Source of the DNA: Megaustenia siamemsis
Taxonomy: Eukaryota > Mollusca > Gastropoda > Stylommatophora > Ariophantidae
DNA length: 64,000 nt
Direction: 5' to 3'
Assembly: GCA_032433765.1 (NCBI GenBank)
Contig: JAVIAB010000160.1
Coordinates: 37,719,723-37,783,722 of the forward strand
Below, piece after piece: positions 20,686 through 33,000 of the stretch. A program made the translations under genes and the position numbers. The notes beneath the pieces are model-generated. The model had not been told where the DNA came from and ran no database searches. It worked only from the letters and a program-made list of their open reading frames with translations. Position 1 is the first letter of the stretch; each line of letters starts with the position of its first letter.

Positions 20686-21180
20686 AGTAACTAGACTACA
20701 CCCACGCCTGCATACTGAGCTATTCGATGGGCATGATAAGAAAAGTGAAGGCGGGTTTTGTACGCATGCAATGGGCAGAGTCATTGCAGAAGTCAAAAAT
20801 ACGTAGGGTCACCGTTGTCTTCGTCCCTGGACATGTGGGAGTACGGGGAAATGAAAGAGCGGACAGGTTGGCTAGTTCGGCTGTCGTTGAAGACTGTCAA
20901 CCAATGGATCGGGCGAACGTCATCAATGCCCTCCGAGATGTGGGAAGGGCACAGGACTTCGACAACCATGAGTCCACGTCACTCCTTCGGGTGAAAGAGA
21001 TCGAAGTTAAGATGGGCACAGCCAGAAACGAGAAACTTGGTGGGCGTATAAAAAGACTTATCAACCAACACAAAAACTGGTGACGTCAGTCGCTGGACAC
21101 TGCGGAGTTTACTGAGGAGGAGATCTAAGCACCTCTGGACATGTTCGGAGTACAATGATGATTCAATAACTCAGTAACCG
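20686..21180 (+). mobile_element. LINE with RNase H domain, 3' fragment (copy I1)
   Basis: The open part reads FVPGHVGVRGNERADRLASS, with the last RNase H aspartate in NERADRLA, then DRANVINALRDVGRAQDFD and the C-terminal GGRIKRLINQHK. A frameshift near 21080 breaks it. The 3' end aataactcagtaac matches the other copies. The first three catalytic residues lie in the missing 5' part. Confidence 0.85.
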
Positions 21181-21535
21181 TAATTGTGTACTTATCCTCT
21201 GGTCGGTGTTGATTGACAAGGGTATCTCATGTTATCAGATTTTGGGTTTCTTATTTTAGGTGTTTCATTGAATCACAAAATAGCGGCTATATGTGGTTAT
21301 TTGAATATTAAGCAGGCCAGTATTGGTAGTAGCAAATTAGTTTCAGTCATTCTTGTCGATAATTGTTTCTTAGATTCGGTGTGTATGTTTTTAAGCTGTT
21401 TTAGTACTGCGTGCTCTTTCCTACTTCTCACTGACCCACATGACAGTATACTCGATGCGATGCCCCTGTAGTTACCAAGGCTCTGGTCACGGCGGGGGGA
21501 GAAGCAAATAGAACTACTGTCACCTACCACACAAG
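21181..21535. other. No recognisable feature
   Basis: Unique-looking sequence between a LINE fragment and a CA-rich array. Confidence 0.35.
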
Positions 21536-21800
21536 TCACACACGACACACAAGTCATAAAGTCACACAAGCCACACGCATCACACAAGCCAAACACATCA
21601 CACAAGCCAAACAAGTCACAAAAGCAACACACATCACACAAGCCACACGCGTTACACAAGCCAAACAAGCCACGCGTGTCACACAAGTCACACGAGCCAA
21701 ACAAGCCACACACGTCACACAAGCCACACGCGTCACACAAGCCACACGCGTCACACAAGCCACACAAGTCACACAAGCCACACACGTCACACACCGTGAG
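21536..21800. repeat. Degenerate CACACAAGYCA tandem array
   Basis: Short units (cacacaagccacacgcgtca and relatives) repeat about 20 times. Read on the minus strand they give a CGLCDACGLCDVC-like open frame, which is a product of the repeat. Confidence 0.85.
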
Positions 21801-22432
21801 AATACCTTGTTGGGAGTATCCTACGATACACATTGACACATCTTGTTGGAAGTGATCTACTACTACTCACACACACCGTGAGAATACCTTGTTGGAAGTG
21901 ACCTATTACTACTACTACTACACACACACACACATACTGTGAGAATACCTTGTTGGAACTGTCCTACGACACACACTCACACACAACGTGAAAATACCTT
22001 GTTGGAAGTGTCATACGACACACACATACACCGTGAGAATACCTTGTTTAAAGTGTCTTACGACACACACACCGTGAGAATACCTTGTTGGAAGTGTCTT
22101 ACGACACACACACACACCGTGAGAATACCTTGTTGGAACTGTCCTACGACACACACACACACACGGTAAGAATACCTTGTTTGAACTGTCCTACGACACA
22201 CACACACACACACGGTAAGAATACCTTGTTTGAACTGTCCTACGACACACACACACACACACACACACACGGTAAGAATACCTTGTTTGAACTGTCCTAC
22301 GACACACACACACACACACACACACACGGTAAGAATAAGTTGTTTGAACTGTCCTACGACACCACACACACACGGTGAGAATACCTTGTTGGAACTGTCC
22401 TACGACACACACACACGGTGAGAATACCTTGC
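21801..22432. repeat. Minisatellite with an embedded CA microsatellite of variable length
   Basis: Each of about 13 units has a constant part (gtgagaataccttgttggaa, ctgtcctacga) followed by (CA)n. The CA run grows from about 4 to more than 12 repeats toward 22300. Units thus vary from about 45 to 65 bp. Confidence 0.93.
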
Positions 22433-22839
22433 TGGAAATAATGGGTTTACTTTTACGCTCGGGTTGAAACCATTACCCAAATTAAATGTAAAGGAAAAAA
22501 AAGGTAAAAAGTGAAATTCATTATAGTGAATATCTAACAATAATATGTATATGTATAATATTATAGTAGTACGGAAGATAAGGAAAAACGTGACACTCTC
22601 GACTTTGGTATTAATACCAGCCTGATTCAGAGTTATGGTCCCTGTTTGGTTGACTGGCGTATACACGTTTTGAGAACGCATAATGTTGGATCCCCATCTA
22701 CCCCGGGTAGAGGTTTAAAAAGTGGGCTATTTATTGTTAATTTGCAGCGTCTTGAACCACTTTTATTGTTTTAATATTTGTCATCGTCAATGAAAGGAAA
22801 TAAATATGGTAATTAAAAATAATTTTAAAAAATTTTCGT

Positions 22840-23015
22840 TACGACATTTTCCCCATTATTGGGCCATGGGGGTCTGCCTGGAATGGGGGGGGGGGGGCTT
22901 ATGGGACCGAATAATAAAGGCAGCTTGTCCAATGCAGTCGCCACGTGATATTCGGGTCTGAGTTGTATTTCACCCCTGATAGAAAAAAAAACGTTTTGAT
23001 TCCTGCCAGGTAATA
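22840..23015 (-). mobile_element. SINE-2 copy, decayed
   Basis: Complement of the SINE-2 body: aaaggcagcttgtccaatgc, agtcgccacgtgatattcgg and cacccctgatagaaaaaaaa. A G run at 22886-22898 matches the C run of the 8962-9222 copy. Confidence 0.7.
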
Positions 23016-23045
23016 ATAGTTTGTAATAATGGCTGGTGTATGGTA

Positions 23046-23503
23046 CAAATAACACCAGGGCTAAAACTAAGAATAGCAAAATGTTATATCTTCTCAACAT
23101 TTCTATATGGTGCAGAAACATGGACACTAGACAAGAAAACAGAATTGAAGCCTTTGAAATGTGGATATATAGCAGAATTGGATGGAAAGAAAAGAAAACA
23201 AACGATGAAGTCTTAAAACAACTAAAAGTGAAAAGAGAACTACTAAACACAATTCAAACAAGACAAATGAGATTTTTGGGCCATGATAAAAGACACAACA
23301 GCCTACTAAAAGTAATCTTGGAGGGGAAAATACAAGGTAAAAGAGGCAGAGGCAGACCAAGACTAACATGGACGAATAACATCAAAAGATGGACAAATGA
23401 GCCTATGACAATGTGCACCATCAAAGCAAGAGACAGAGCAGAATGGCGTTCCATGGTAGCCAACCTTTGTTGCGGAGGTGGCACTCGATGATAATGATGA
23501 TGA
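23046..23503 (+). mobile_element. LINE family A, 3' copy, nearly open
   Basis: An open frame of 151 codons (23036-23491) covers the C-terminal region: NRIEAFEMWIYSRIGW, MRFLGHDKRHNSLLK, RGRGRPRLTWTNNIKRW and AEWRSMVANLCCGGGTR. The tail is gatgataatgatgatg. Flanks share gtaataatggctggt / gtaataacagctggt, a probable target duplication with two changes. Confidence 0.87.
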
Positions 23504-23705
23504 ATATGTAATAACAGCTGGTAATAATTGCAGATAATAATTAACGTGACGTAATTGTTCGATTACCCTGATAAAAGTAGTAATGTCGCTGATAGATTCG
23601 CTGACGTTCTCAGCTCGGGTGCTCTCTGAACTTATGTATCCTGTTGAATAAGCGCGCTGTCAAAGCCACCTAGTGGATATTTGGTGTTGGAAAACGCCTT
23701 ACCAT

Positions 23706-23785
23706 GAAAAGCCCAACGCTAGGGAACACTGCCATTCAGCTAACTAAAAAAAATAGCTATCGTGTTCCCTAGCGTTGGGCTTTTC
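23706..23785. repeat. Perfect 24-bp inverted repeat at the 5' edge of a SINE-3 copy
   Basis: The arms gaaaagcccaacgctaggga+acac at 23706-23729 and its exact complement at 23762-23785 are separated by 32 bp. Similarity extends with mismatches beyond the outer edges (cgccttaccat / cgtggcaaggaggcg). It could fold into a strong hairpin. Confidence 0.93.
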
Positions 23786-23969
23786 GTGGCAAGGAGGCGC
23801 TGTGCCACTGAGTACGGGTTCGATCCTGCTTTGGTCCATATATTTTTTTCTGTTGTTATTTGTCATTTTTTTTCCGAGTGCTGTAAACATACCTCTTCCT
23901 CTGAAACGATTCGCTAATTATCGCCTCGGAAGTTTCCCTCTATAATAATATTCATCTATTATTATTTGT
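23762..23969 (+). mobile_element. SINE-3 copy ending just before receptor exon A
   Basis: The tRNA-like part has the B box acgggttcgatcctg at about 23815. The rest (ccgagtgctgtaaacatacc, cgcctcggaagtttccctc, tataataatattcatctatt) is shared with 60600-60769. The match ends 17 nt before the splice acceptor, so intron sequence where a branch point would lie is SINE-derived. Confidence 0.8.
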
Positions 23970-23986
23970 CTCTTTTTCTCTTTCAG

Positions 23987-24089
23987 CTCTCTACAAGGGG
24001 AGAGAAATTCGATTCACAAAAATTTGGCCGTGACTCTTCTAATAGCAGAGATTCTGTTTGTCTTTGGAATTGACCAGGCTGAACATCAG
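23987..24089 (+). CDS. Adhesion GPCR exon A: intracellular loop 1 and TM2
   Basis: The acceptor ctctttttctctttcag ends at 23986 and the donor is gtactg from 24090. The exon has one base completing an upstream codon, then 34 codons beginning SLQGERNSIHKNL and ending FVFGIDQAEHQ, and it ends in phase 0. The Q/G-rich start followed by R-N-x-I-H-K-N-L is the typical family B2 loop 1 to TM2 sequence. A SINE-3 copy ends 17 nt before this exon. The preceding exon (TM1) must end with two bases of a codon; I could not find it in this window. Confidence 0.92.
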
Positions 24090-27000
24090 GTACTGTCTGT
24101 GAGTGTTTGTTGTGCTTGGTGAGTCGAGAAGTCAACTTAATATGATCCTAACAATTGTAAATCAAGTTAGGAACAACTGTATGATGTTTTTTAAAAGTAT
24201 TTATGTCTTCAAATATTCCGAATTGGGGCGCGCAGGGTACCGTGGTACGCCAGCCGTCAAGTTAGTGCACCGTGTCGTCACAAGGCCCGAGGAGGATGGT
24301 CATGGTGGCGCCCTTAAACTTTAAAGTCTTAAAGACATGCTCTAACCTCTAACGAGGCTTAAGAGGAACAGCGTGCAGAGATATGTTTTTATTTTTTGAG
24401 TAGCAAAAATGAAAAGCCAGCTGATGTCCAATGCAGAATGGAAAATCCGCACAGAGGAAGTTGTCACTACACAGTGTATGAGTGGTAAAGAAAATTCAAC
24501 AATGACGTGACCAATGCAGCTCGCCCCAGCCGGCTTCAAACTGCTACTCCGCCTGACATTGTAATTGTTGCTGCGGGTTTAACCAGTTATCACAGAGGAG
24601 AAAGGGGCGGATGACAATCGACGAGATGACTGAAATAGTTTCAATTAACATGGTTCAGAGTATAACATTACATTATCAGCGAGGCCTTACTAAAGTTTAA
24701 CAAAGTCTCCGCCTGATGGATAACGAGACATCTGACCTCTGAAATGTAAGATTCTCACGTGGATGCTTCTATGTCGCTGTAGCGACGATATGAAGCTGTG
24801 GGAGATGGTTTCTGCAATGTGTAGTTACTGGTGATATTTCTGTAATGTGTAGTTACTGGTGATGTTTCTGTAATGTGTAGTTACTGGTGATGTTTCTGCA
24901 ATGTGTAGTTACTGGTGATGTTTCTGTAATGTGTAGTTACTGGTGATGTTTCTGTAATGTGTAGTTACTGGTGATGTTTCTGCAATGTGTAGTTACTGGT
25001 GATGTTTCTGCAATGTGTAGTTACTGGTGATGTTTCTGTAATGTGTAGTTACTGGTGATGTTTCTGTAATGTGTAGTTACTGGTGATGTTTCTGCAATGT
25101 GTAGTTACTGGTGATGTTTCTGTAATGTGTAGTTACTGGTGATGTTTCTGCAACGTGTAGTTACTGGTGATGTTTCTGCAATGTGTAGTTACTGGTGATG
25201 TTTCTGCAACGTGTAGTTACTGGTGATGAGTCGTGGATTCATTATATTAAACCAGAAATGTAAGCGAACTAGCAAAGATTTACAACATATACTCTCCCCG
25301 AAACAGACAAAATGTAGCAAAACTCCATTGGGGTGTCAAGATAATGCTCACGCATTTCTTGGACCATGGCCCCTATGGTTCCAATTCTGGAATATTGCAT
25401 GCCTAGAGAATCGACAATAAGTTATACTGAGACCTGTTTCAGAATAATTTGAAACCTGCAATAAGATCAAGACATTTTGGATTGGTCACTTCTGGAATAA
25501 TATTGCAACATGGCAATGCGCGACCACACACATTACGTGTGTTAATGCTGAGGTCAACGGTCTCATCTGCGATAACACCGATGAGAAAGATGCAGTCATC
25601 TATACAGACGGATCTGTAAGACGACACCAAAGAAGTGCATGGGCATTTACAGCACGCTCGGAAGGCAGAATAGTCTACGAAGACAGTGGTGCATACGTCG
25701 TGACCACGAGTAGCATGACAATGGAGGTGATGGCAGTGATCAAGGCATTCAAATGGTTAGAGTCACAAGACTACACCCACGCATGTATACTGAGTGATTC
25801 GATGAGCATGATAAAAAAAGTGGAGGCGGGCTCTGTACGCATGCAATGGGTAGAGTCGTTGCAGAAATCCAAAATACGTAAGGTCACCTTTGTCTATGTC
25901 CCTGGATATGCGGGAGTACGGGGAAATGAAAGAGCGGACAGGTTGACTAGCTGCGCTGTCATTGAGGACGGGCAACCGATGGATCGGGCGGACATCATCA
26001 ATGCCCTCCGAGATGTGGGAAGAGCACAGGACTTCGACAAACACAGATCCATGTCACTTCTTCGGATGATGGAAATGGGAGTTAAGATGGGCACAGCCAG
26101 AAATGAGACACTTAGTGGCCGTGTAGGAAGACTTATCAACCAACATAGAACTGGAGTCGTCAGTCGCTGGACACTGAGGGAATTGCTGAGGAGGGGATCT
26201 GAGCACCTATGGTCATGTTCGGAGTGCAATGATGATGACCCGCAAATAACTCAATAACACATTACGTGCGACGGTCGTTAAGATCTCGAATCTTCATGTC
26301 GAATGTCTGCCACGTCAACTTTCGCCGAGTTATATCGTGACATATTGAGGAGGCTCCTGGTGGTAAGAAATTTACAACAAAAAAAAAAAACGAAGTGAAA
26401 ATGGCAGTGCATTCCTTGCTGTGCAATCAACAACAATAAATAAACGAAAGAAAGAAAAAAAACGTGAGAGAATTATGCTGAAAAATGATGAACCATTTAC
26501 ATTCATTTGTATTTGAAGGAAAAAAAAACAATTAATGGTTACTTTTTGGTTCATTCTCGCACTTATTGATAAATTAATCTATATATACAACATATATTGT
26601 ATGTATCAATCGATTGATCTGTCTTAATATGTCTATGTAATGTATATATTGATTATGTTATCTTTGCGTGCGTTGTATTTATCTCTAATCGATTGATCTG
26701 TAAGTGTATTTTTGTCTTTGGTATTGACAAGGCAGAACAACAAGTACTGTCTGTTTATATATGGTCAATACTGTCTGTTTATATATGGCCAATACTGTCT
26801 GTTTATATATGGCCAATACTGTCTGTGTATGTATGGTATTTATCGATCAGTTTACCTTGTGTGTAGTGTATAAATCAATCGATTTATCTGTGTGTTTCAG
26901 AGTATTGTATTCACTGATTGATTTATTTATCAATCTGTCTAACAGTGTAAGTGAACCAAATTATTTATTTGTTCTGTCTGTCATGTCTATGTTGTATTTA

Positions 27001-30000
27001 TCTACCAATTGAACTGACTGTCTGCCTGTGTCATCATCATCTCATCGGTTATAGTATGTCCAAGGTAGTTGTAGCCCTGAACTGTCTCCAGCTGTATTCC
27101 TTCAACTGATATTTATCTGTAGGTCTTGAGAATTTTCTTTGTTTATGATCATTGTTTTAGTCTTTTTGATATTCATATCTGTATGTGTATTATACTATTA
27201 ATCAATTGATCTATATGTCTGTGTATTATACATATCAATTGATTTATATGTCTATCTGTACGTACTGTATTTATTAATAAAATTGATTAGTCTGTCTGCC
27301 AATTAACCCAGCTTCCTGGCTCTATCATAATTTGTATTCTGTTTACCAATATGGATGTCTATCTGCAATTTTTTTTTAATCTGTCGGTCTAAAGTTTAGA
27401 TTTAAAGTTATGTTTTCAGATTTTAAAACTCCATATTACAAACTAAGCAAAATATATATTATATGCACACATTCATTATATTTAAAACAAACAAACTGGA
27501 TATATAAATCAACCCAGCCAGCAGCAGATTGTCATATTTATGGACTTGCAATTTAACTGTTTGTCTATTAGTTCCAAAGGTGTGGAACTCACATCCAACT
27601 ATAAATAGTTTACACACCAGTGAATAGGTATGTTGGTATAAATTATGTAAAACAAAAGATACACTGATAATCTTATATCAAGATACTGAGATTAATTACC
27701 CAGATATTGCCAACACTTAAAACAAAACATACTCGTATGACTGTGTGTTCTGTGAAACATTTTCTACGTCCCGGGACATGCTGGAGTACAGGGAAATGAA
27801 AGGGCGGACAGGTTGGCTAGCTGCGCTATTGTTGAGGACGGTCAACCAATGGATCAGATGGACATCATCAATGCCCTCCGGAAAGTGAGAAGGACACAGG
27901 ATTTTGATAACCATGAGTCCACATCACTCCTTCAGATGAAAGAGATGGGAGTTAAGATGGGTACAGCCAGAAACAAGAAACTTGGTGGGCGTGTAAGAAG
28001 ACTTATCAACCAACACAGAACTGGAGTCGTTAGTCGCTGGACACTTCGAGACTTGCTGAGGAGGGAATCTGAGCACCTATGACATGTTCGGAGTGTAATG
28101 ATGATGACCAACTAATAACTCAATAACACAATATTTTCTGTACCCTTCAGGCTAGGTAAGCATCACCGTTTAAATGCATACAAGCAACCATATCATAGGC
28201 ACTGGACCACAAGGTGCACAGCAGAGTACAACACAACTCATTCTGGCAAAATATTAAGTAGATGTTCACTACCCTTATCAAGATATTGAATTACTAAAAT
28301 GATTTGATCTGTTTCAGATTGCCTGTTCTGTAATTGCTGGCTTCCTTCACTTCTTCTTCCTGGCTGCATTCACATGGATGTTCATAGAGGGTCTCCACAT
28401 CATCTTCATGTTGGTGCAAGTGTTTGATGCCTCCCGATCCAGGCTGCCATTCTACTATCTTGCAGGATATGGTATGTGTACAGTATTCGCTACTCTTCTT
28501 TTTTTTTCTTCCTCATTTGCCTTTTAGCGTCGAGGAGAGATTTAGTTTGTGAGTTTGCAGTATTTTGCTCTTCTGCTGGTTTCTCCTGAAATTAGTAATT
28601 TGGATGATTCCACTGGCACAGGCAGTTGAGCAATCATGGATTTTCCTCTGTTATGTTTCAGTAGTGTTTGTACATTCTATTTGTCCATCTTTTTTGTCAT
28701 CGGCCCATGAGTCTGGTGTTCTTGCAACGTTTATTAAACGTTTATTGATTGTTTGTTTATCTAACAGCAGGATTTTGCAAAACAAGTGAAGTTAACTACT
28801 TCTAACTCTTTACATTAAAAAAATATTTACTGAACTGTTTTTATATATCTAATTGTCATTTGTCTAAACCATTTTTAGGTGTACCATTTGTAGTGGTCGG
28901 AGTTTCCTGTCTGGTTTTCTACGATGGTTATGGAACGGACAAATAGTAAGTTGTTACATTCTAATTCTTATTTTCTATCACTCTAGTTTTGGGTTATCAG
29001 ATTTAAAAAAGAATAAAAACAAAAGTAGGAAATTTTATCATAAAAAACAGGACTTTTCACAAAAAAGGACATGATAATTTGGTGCTTATTTTCAACAGTT
29101 TATATATTGTATTGTTACTGTGGTGTATTGTGATGATAATTCTAGTAACAATAGTGAATGAAAAGTTTGAAAAATGTGTATCATGGTATGGTCTAGGAGC
29201 ACACTTTGATGAAAACAAAAGTTGGGGAGAAAGTCCAGACAAAATTCCATAAGTGAAACATCACAGATAATCCACCTAAGAGAAGGACGATGGGAAAGCT
29301 AATAACAAAAACCTTCAGTCTAGTTAGGCTACTTTCCTAGAAGAGAGACAACTCGGGCTACAAACACCTACTCCCTTGCAGAAGTGTCAAGAAAAATCAA
29401 AGACTGCTTCGTGGGGGGGTGCTAAAGGGTGCATGACAACAACAGAGTTGAAAGTTGTCAGCAACTCATAGCTGATGGCTTGCACGAGGACCTATGCCCT
29501 AGAGCTATCCAGATCATATTTCACCTCTTTGGGGTGCCTCTAGTGACAGACTGAAAAGTTTGGCCATGAGTAATTAACTCAAAAATGTTGCTTGTTTTGG
29601 ACCAGATGGCATAAATATCACCATTCTACTGAAAACCACAACACAACGCATCTACACCCACTTTACATCCTTTTAAGTATGGATAATGAAGAGGATTATT
29701 CATTTCTTCAGTCATCAGGTAAACGCCACAAAGAAGAAAGAAAGAAATACCTTTGTGTTAAATGTGGATATAATGGACCCATTGGTACAAAACACAGTGC
29801 AGTGAAACTTTTAAAGAAAAATTAAAAGATTTTGTTGCATGGATAGCATTGAGTATGAGCAAAATCATTGACTTCTACCATAAAATTTATAAGACACTTT
29901 TGTATTTTTCAAGCTGTTGGTTGACTAATGATCGTTACTTCATCTGGGCATTTGCTGGGCCTGTTGCTGTCATTCTACTGGTAGGTTCATTTCTTGATTA

Positions 30001-33000
30001 ATTATGAAAGCTCAAATATCAATATAACAACTTTCTCACTTTTTGTAAACATTTTTTATAGGGGGGGGGGGGGAGTGTCTATTAAAAATTATCACCTATA
30101 ATCAAGAGAAGAAGTCATATATTGGCCATGTGATGAGAAGAGACAACAAGAGAAGAAGTCATATATTGGCCATGTGATGAGAAGAGACAACAAGAGAAGA
30201 AGTCATATATTGGCCATGTGATGAGAAGAGACAACAAGAGAATCTCTAAGCAAGTGCTCAAATGGGAACCAGAAGGTAAAAGAAAAAGAGATCAACCTAG
30301 AGAAACACTAAAAAGAACAATGAGGCGAGAGGCAACAACTGCAGGCATCAGCTCCCTTGTAAAGATTGAGCAGCTCACCCAGAACAGAGACATTCAGGTA
30401 AAATACCTTGCGGCTCCTGTATAAGGTGTGACACATGACAACAATAATCATCAGACATAGAGAGACTATATTTTCTGCCTTTTGTGCCATCTTTGGCTTG
30501 AACGATAGATATAGAATGAAGTAGAGTATTAATAAGGAAAAAACAATAGATTCAGAAACAGTCTGCTATATGTGAAAAATATACCTAGATCAGATTGCAG
30601 TAGTGACCATGTACCAGTAATAAAAAAAAGCTCTGAATAAAATTTAGAAAGTACAAACAGCAAATTAAAGTTTTTTGATTGAAATTAACATCAAGCTAAA
30701 TTTAGACTTATTTAAATCGGACGAGAAGGTAAATGCAAAATGTAACATCACAAGTCAGAACAGGTACAATACAATAAAAAAAATATAATGAATAGATTTA
30801 CAATGAGAAATGCTGAAAGAATCATTGCAACACACTTTAAAGAGATAATACCATCAGTGAAGAAAACTGCAAGAAAGAAATGGATGGTTGATGACTTTTT
30901 ACAGATAATGGAGACAACAAGAAGAAATAAATCAGATAAAGATGATATAAAAGATAAAGTAGAGAAGTAACCAACAAATGCAAAAAAAAAAAAACAGAAA
31001 CATGGCTAAAGCAAAAATAAAAGACATTAAATGCAGCACAAATGAGATATCAATGCTATCTGCTAACAGACTGAACAGTGTTAATACAAGTCAATGAATT
31101 TAAATATATAGGAATAATATTAACTTTATAGTAGATGATGATGGTAGATGTACAATAGAGTTAAGGTGCAGTAGGAGGTTGATCGATAGCTTGACAAGCT
31201 GTCATTGTAAAAAGCATTGTTATGGTAACAGAACCATAGATTTTAGAAGCAGTGATCTCTGCAATATGTGCCATTTTCACACGCAAGGTTTCTGTTTTTG
31301 AGATTGTAGTTCTGCCCTATGTACCGTCTTCGGCTCGAAAGGATGATAGATAGATAGCTCACACAAAGGCAGCTTTCCAAAGAATGTGAAAGATTTTATG
31401 CAATCAATTTTTGTAAATGAAAATAATAAAAATAATTTTTTTTTTACTATGTGGAGCCAATCTGGATATATGGATGTGAATCCCGAACAATAAGACAAAA
31501 GACAAAAATCACTGGAGGCCTGAGAAATGTGGTTTTACTAAAAGAATGTTAAGAATATATACCATGGACAGCTCTCCAACATCAGAAGGAAATAATCATC
31601 ACTTGTTGGCCCTGAAATGAGAAAGTAACAACTGGAATATATTGTGGCAATTGGAAACATTGAGGGATAAATAATCTAAGAGATTGGTTTTCATAGAAAA
31701 TCAGCAACAGAACTGATAGCTAATTGTAGAGATAAAAATTGTGAAGAGACATGATCATCTATCCCAGGAAGCATGGTACTAATTGATGATTAATAATGAA
31801 TACAATTCTTAAAATGTTTTATTCAGTTTTGTAAAGAAATTGATATTTTTCTATTCGACTATTAAAAATAATGTAAATATAGAGTTAAATTATGAGTTTT
31901 TTAAATTTATAAATATGTTATTCTGTTTTAAATTTGTCATGTTATTTTAATCTGTTTGTGTTATTATTGTCTTGTATAGGTAAATGCTGTATTTCTGACC
32001 TATGCCATGAGCACAGTGTGTAGACACTCAGACTATGTTTTCAACTCAAAAGACAAATCAAATGCCAGTGGAATCAGGTAACTTGGCACGAGCCACATTT
32101 TTAGATATCTAAGTAAATAATAATTATTTTTTCATCCAGTCTTTACTGATCTTTGATGGAAAAAAATATACATCCTAGAATTTCCAGAAAACACACATTC
32201 TCTCTCTCTCTCTCTCTCTCATAAACAGAATGCTGAGAGTGTGTCGGCTGGTGATTTCCATTAATCTCTTATATGGACACACCTGGCTTTGTCAAATTTA
32301 TAGGAAAATTGAAACCTTATTTTTAAAAATGTATGCTTGACCAGGAAAATAAAATGGATGAAATTAGCATGATAAAATTACTAACTTACAACTTTGGGAC
32401 AGAACAGACAAACATCAGGACAAGGAGATGCAATAAAGACCCTGGCACAGAAAAAGACACACGCTGCAGAAGCCAACTGAGAGTATTACATGACAGGCCC
32501 TTTTTTTTTAATTCCCAGAGCGGGAGACAAAGAGGAAGACCTAAGTATAGTTGAATAAGAAAGGTGGAAAGAAAAGTTACAAAAAGATAGGGAAGACATG
32601 AAGTGATTTTAAGGAAATGGCACCCAAAAAAAACTTGGAAAATATTTGTGGAAGACCTTTGCTTCACAGGAATAAAAGGTAAAAGAAAATAACTAAAAAA
32701 TATAATATATATTATTTAATTTTCATTTCTTAATGCAGTGTTATTGTTCTATTCATCATTATCATCATCATGTGACATACCGGTTGGCGTGGGCGATCAT
32801 GTCCTTCCACAATCTTCTATCTACAGTGCATCGTATCAGTTCTGTTGTTGACTGTTTTCCATGCCATGACACCAAGTTATCCAGCATTTTCTCTCTTTGT
32901 CGTCCACGATCTCTCTTTCCTTTTATTTTGCCAGTTGTAACCAAGTATTCCAACTTTCCTCTTCTCATGATGTGCCCAAAAATGTTTATTGCTTTTTTTC

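Larger units (their letters stand above)
26565..27340. repeat. Degenerate ATCAATCGATTGATCTGT-rich repeat region
   Basis: Blocks such as tatcaatcgattgatctgtc, atctctaatcgattgatctg, aaatcaatcgatttatctgt and attaatcaattgatctatat recur at irregular spacing of roughly 60-120 bp. It looks like an old, worn tandem array. The exon A relic, a 24-bp array and a LINE A fragment lie within it. Confidence 0.7.

Noticed and set aside
1..23986. TM1, GAIN or ectodomain exons of the receptor
   Set aside because: I looked for a cysteine-rich GPS and a TM1-like exon ending with two codon bases, on the plus strand, and found no convincing candidate; they are probably outside the window.
28941..28950. Premature stop (aaa tag) in receptor exon C
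   Set aside because: The donor gtaagt starts inside the triplet, and splicing to exon D restores tyrosine followed by the conserved CWL.
29592..29825. Zinc-finger exon (YLCVKCGY)
   Set aside because: Only one cysteine pair, no following histidines, and it lies inside a receptor intron without splice sites around it.
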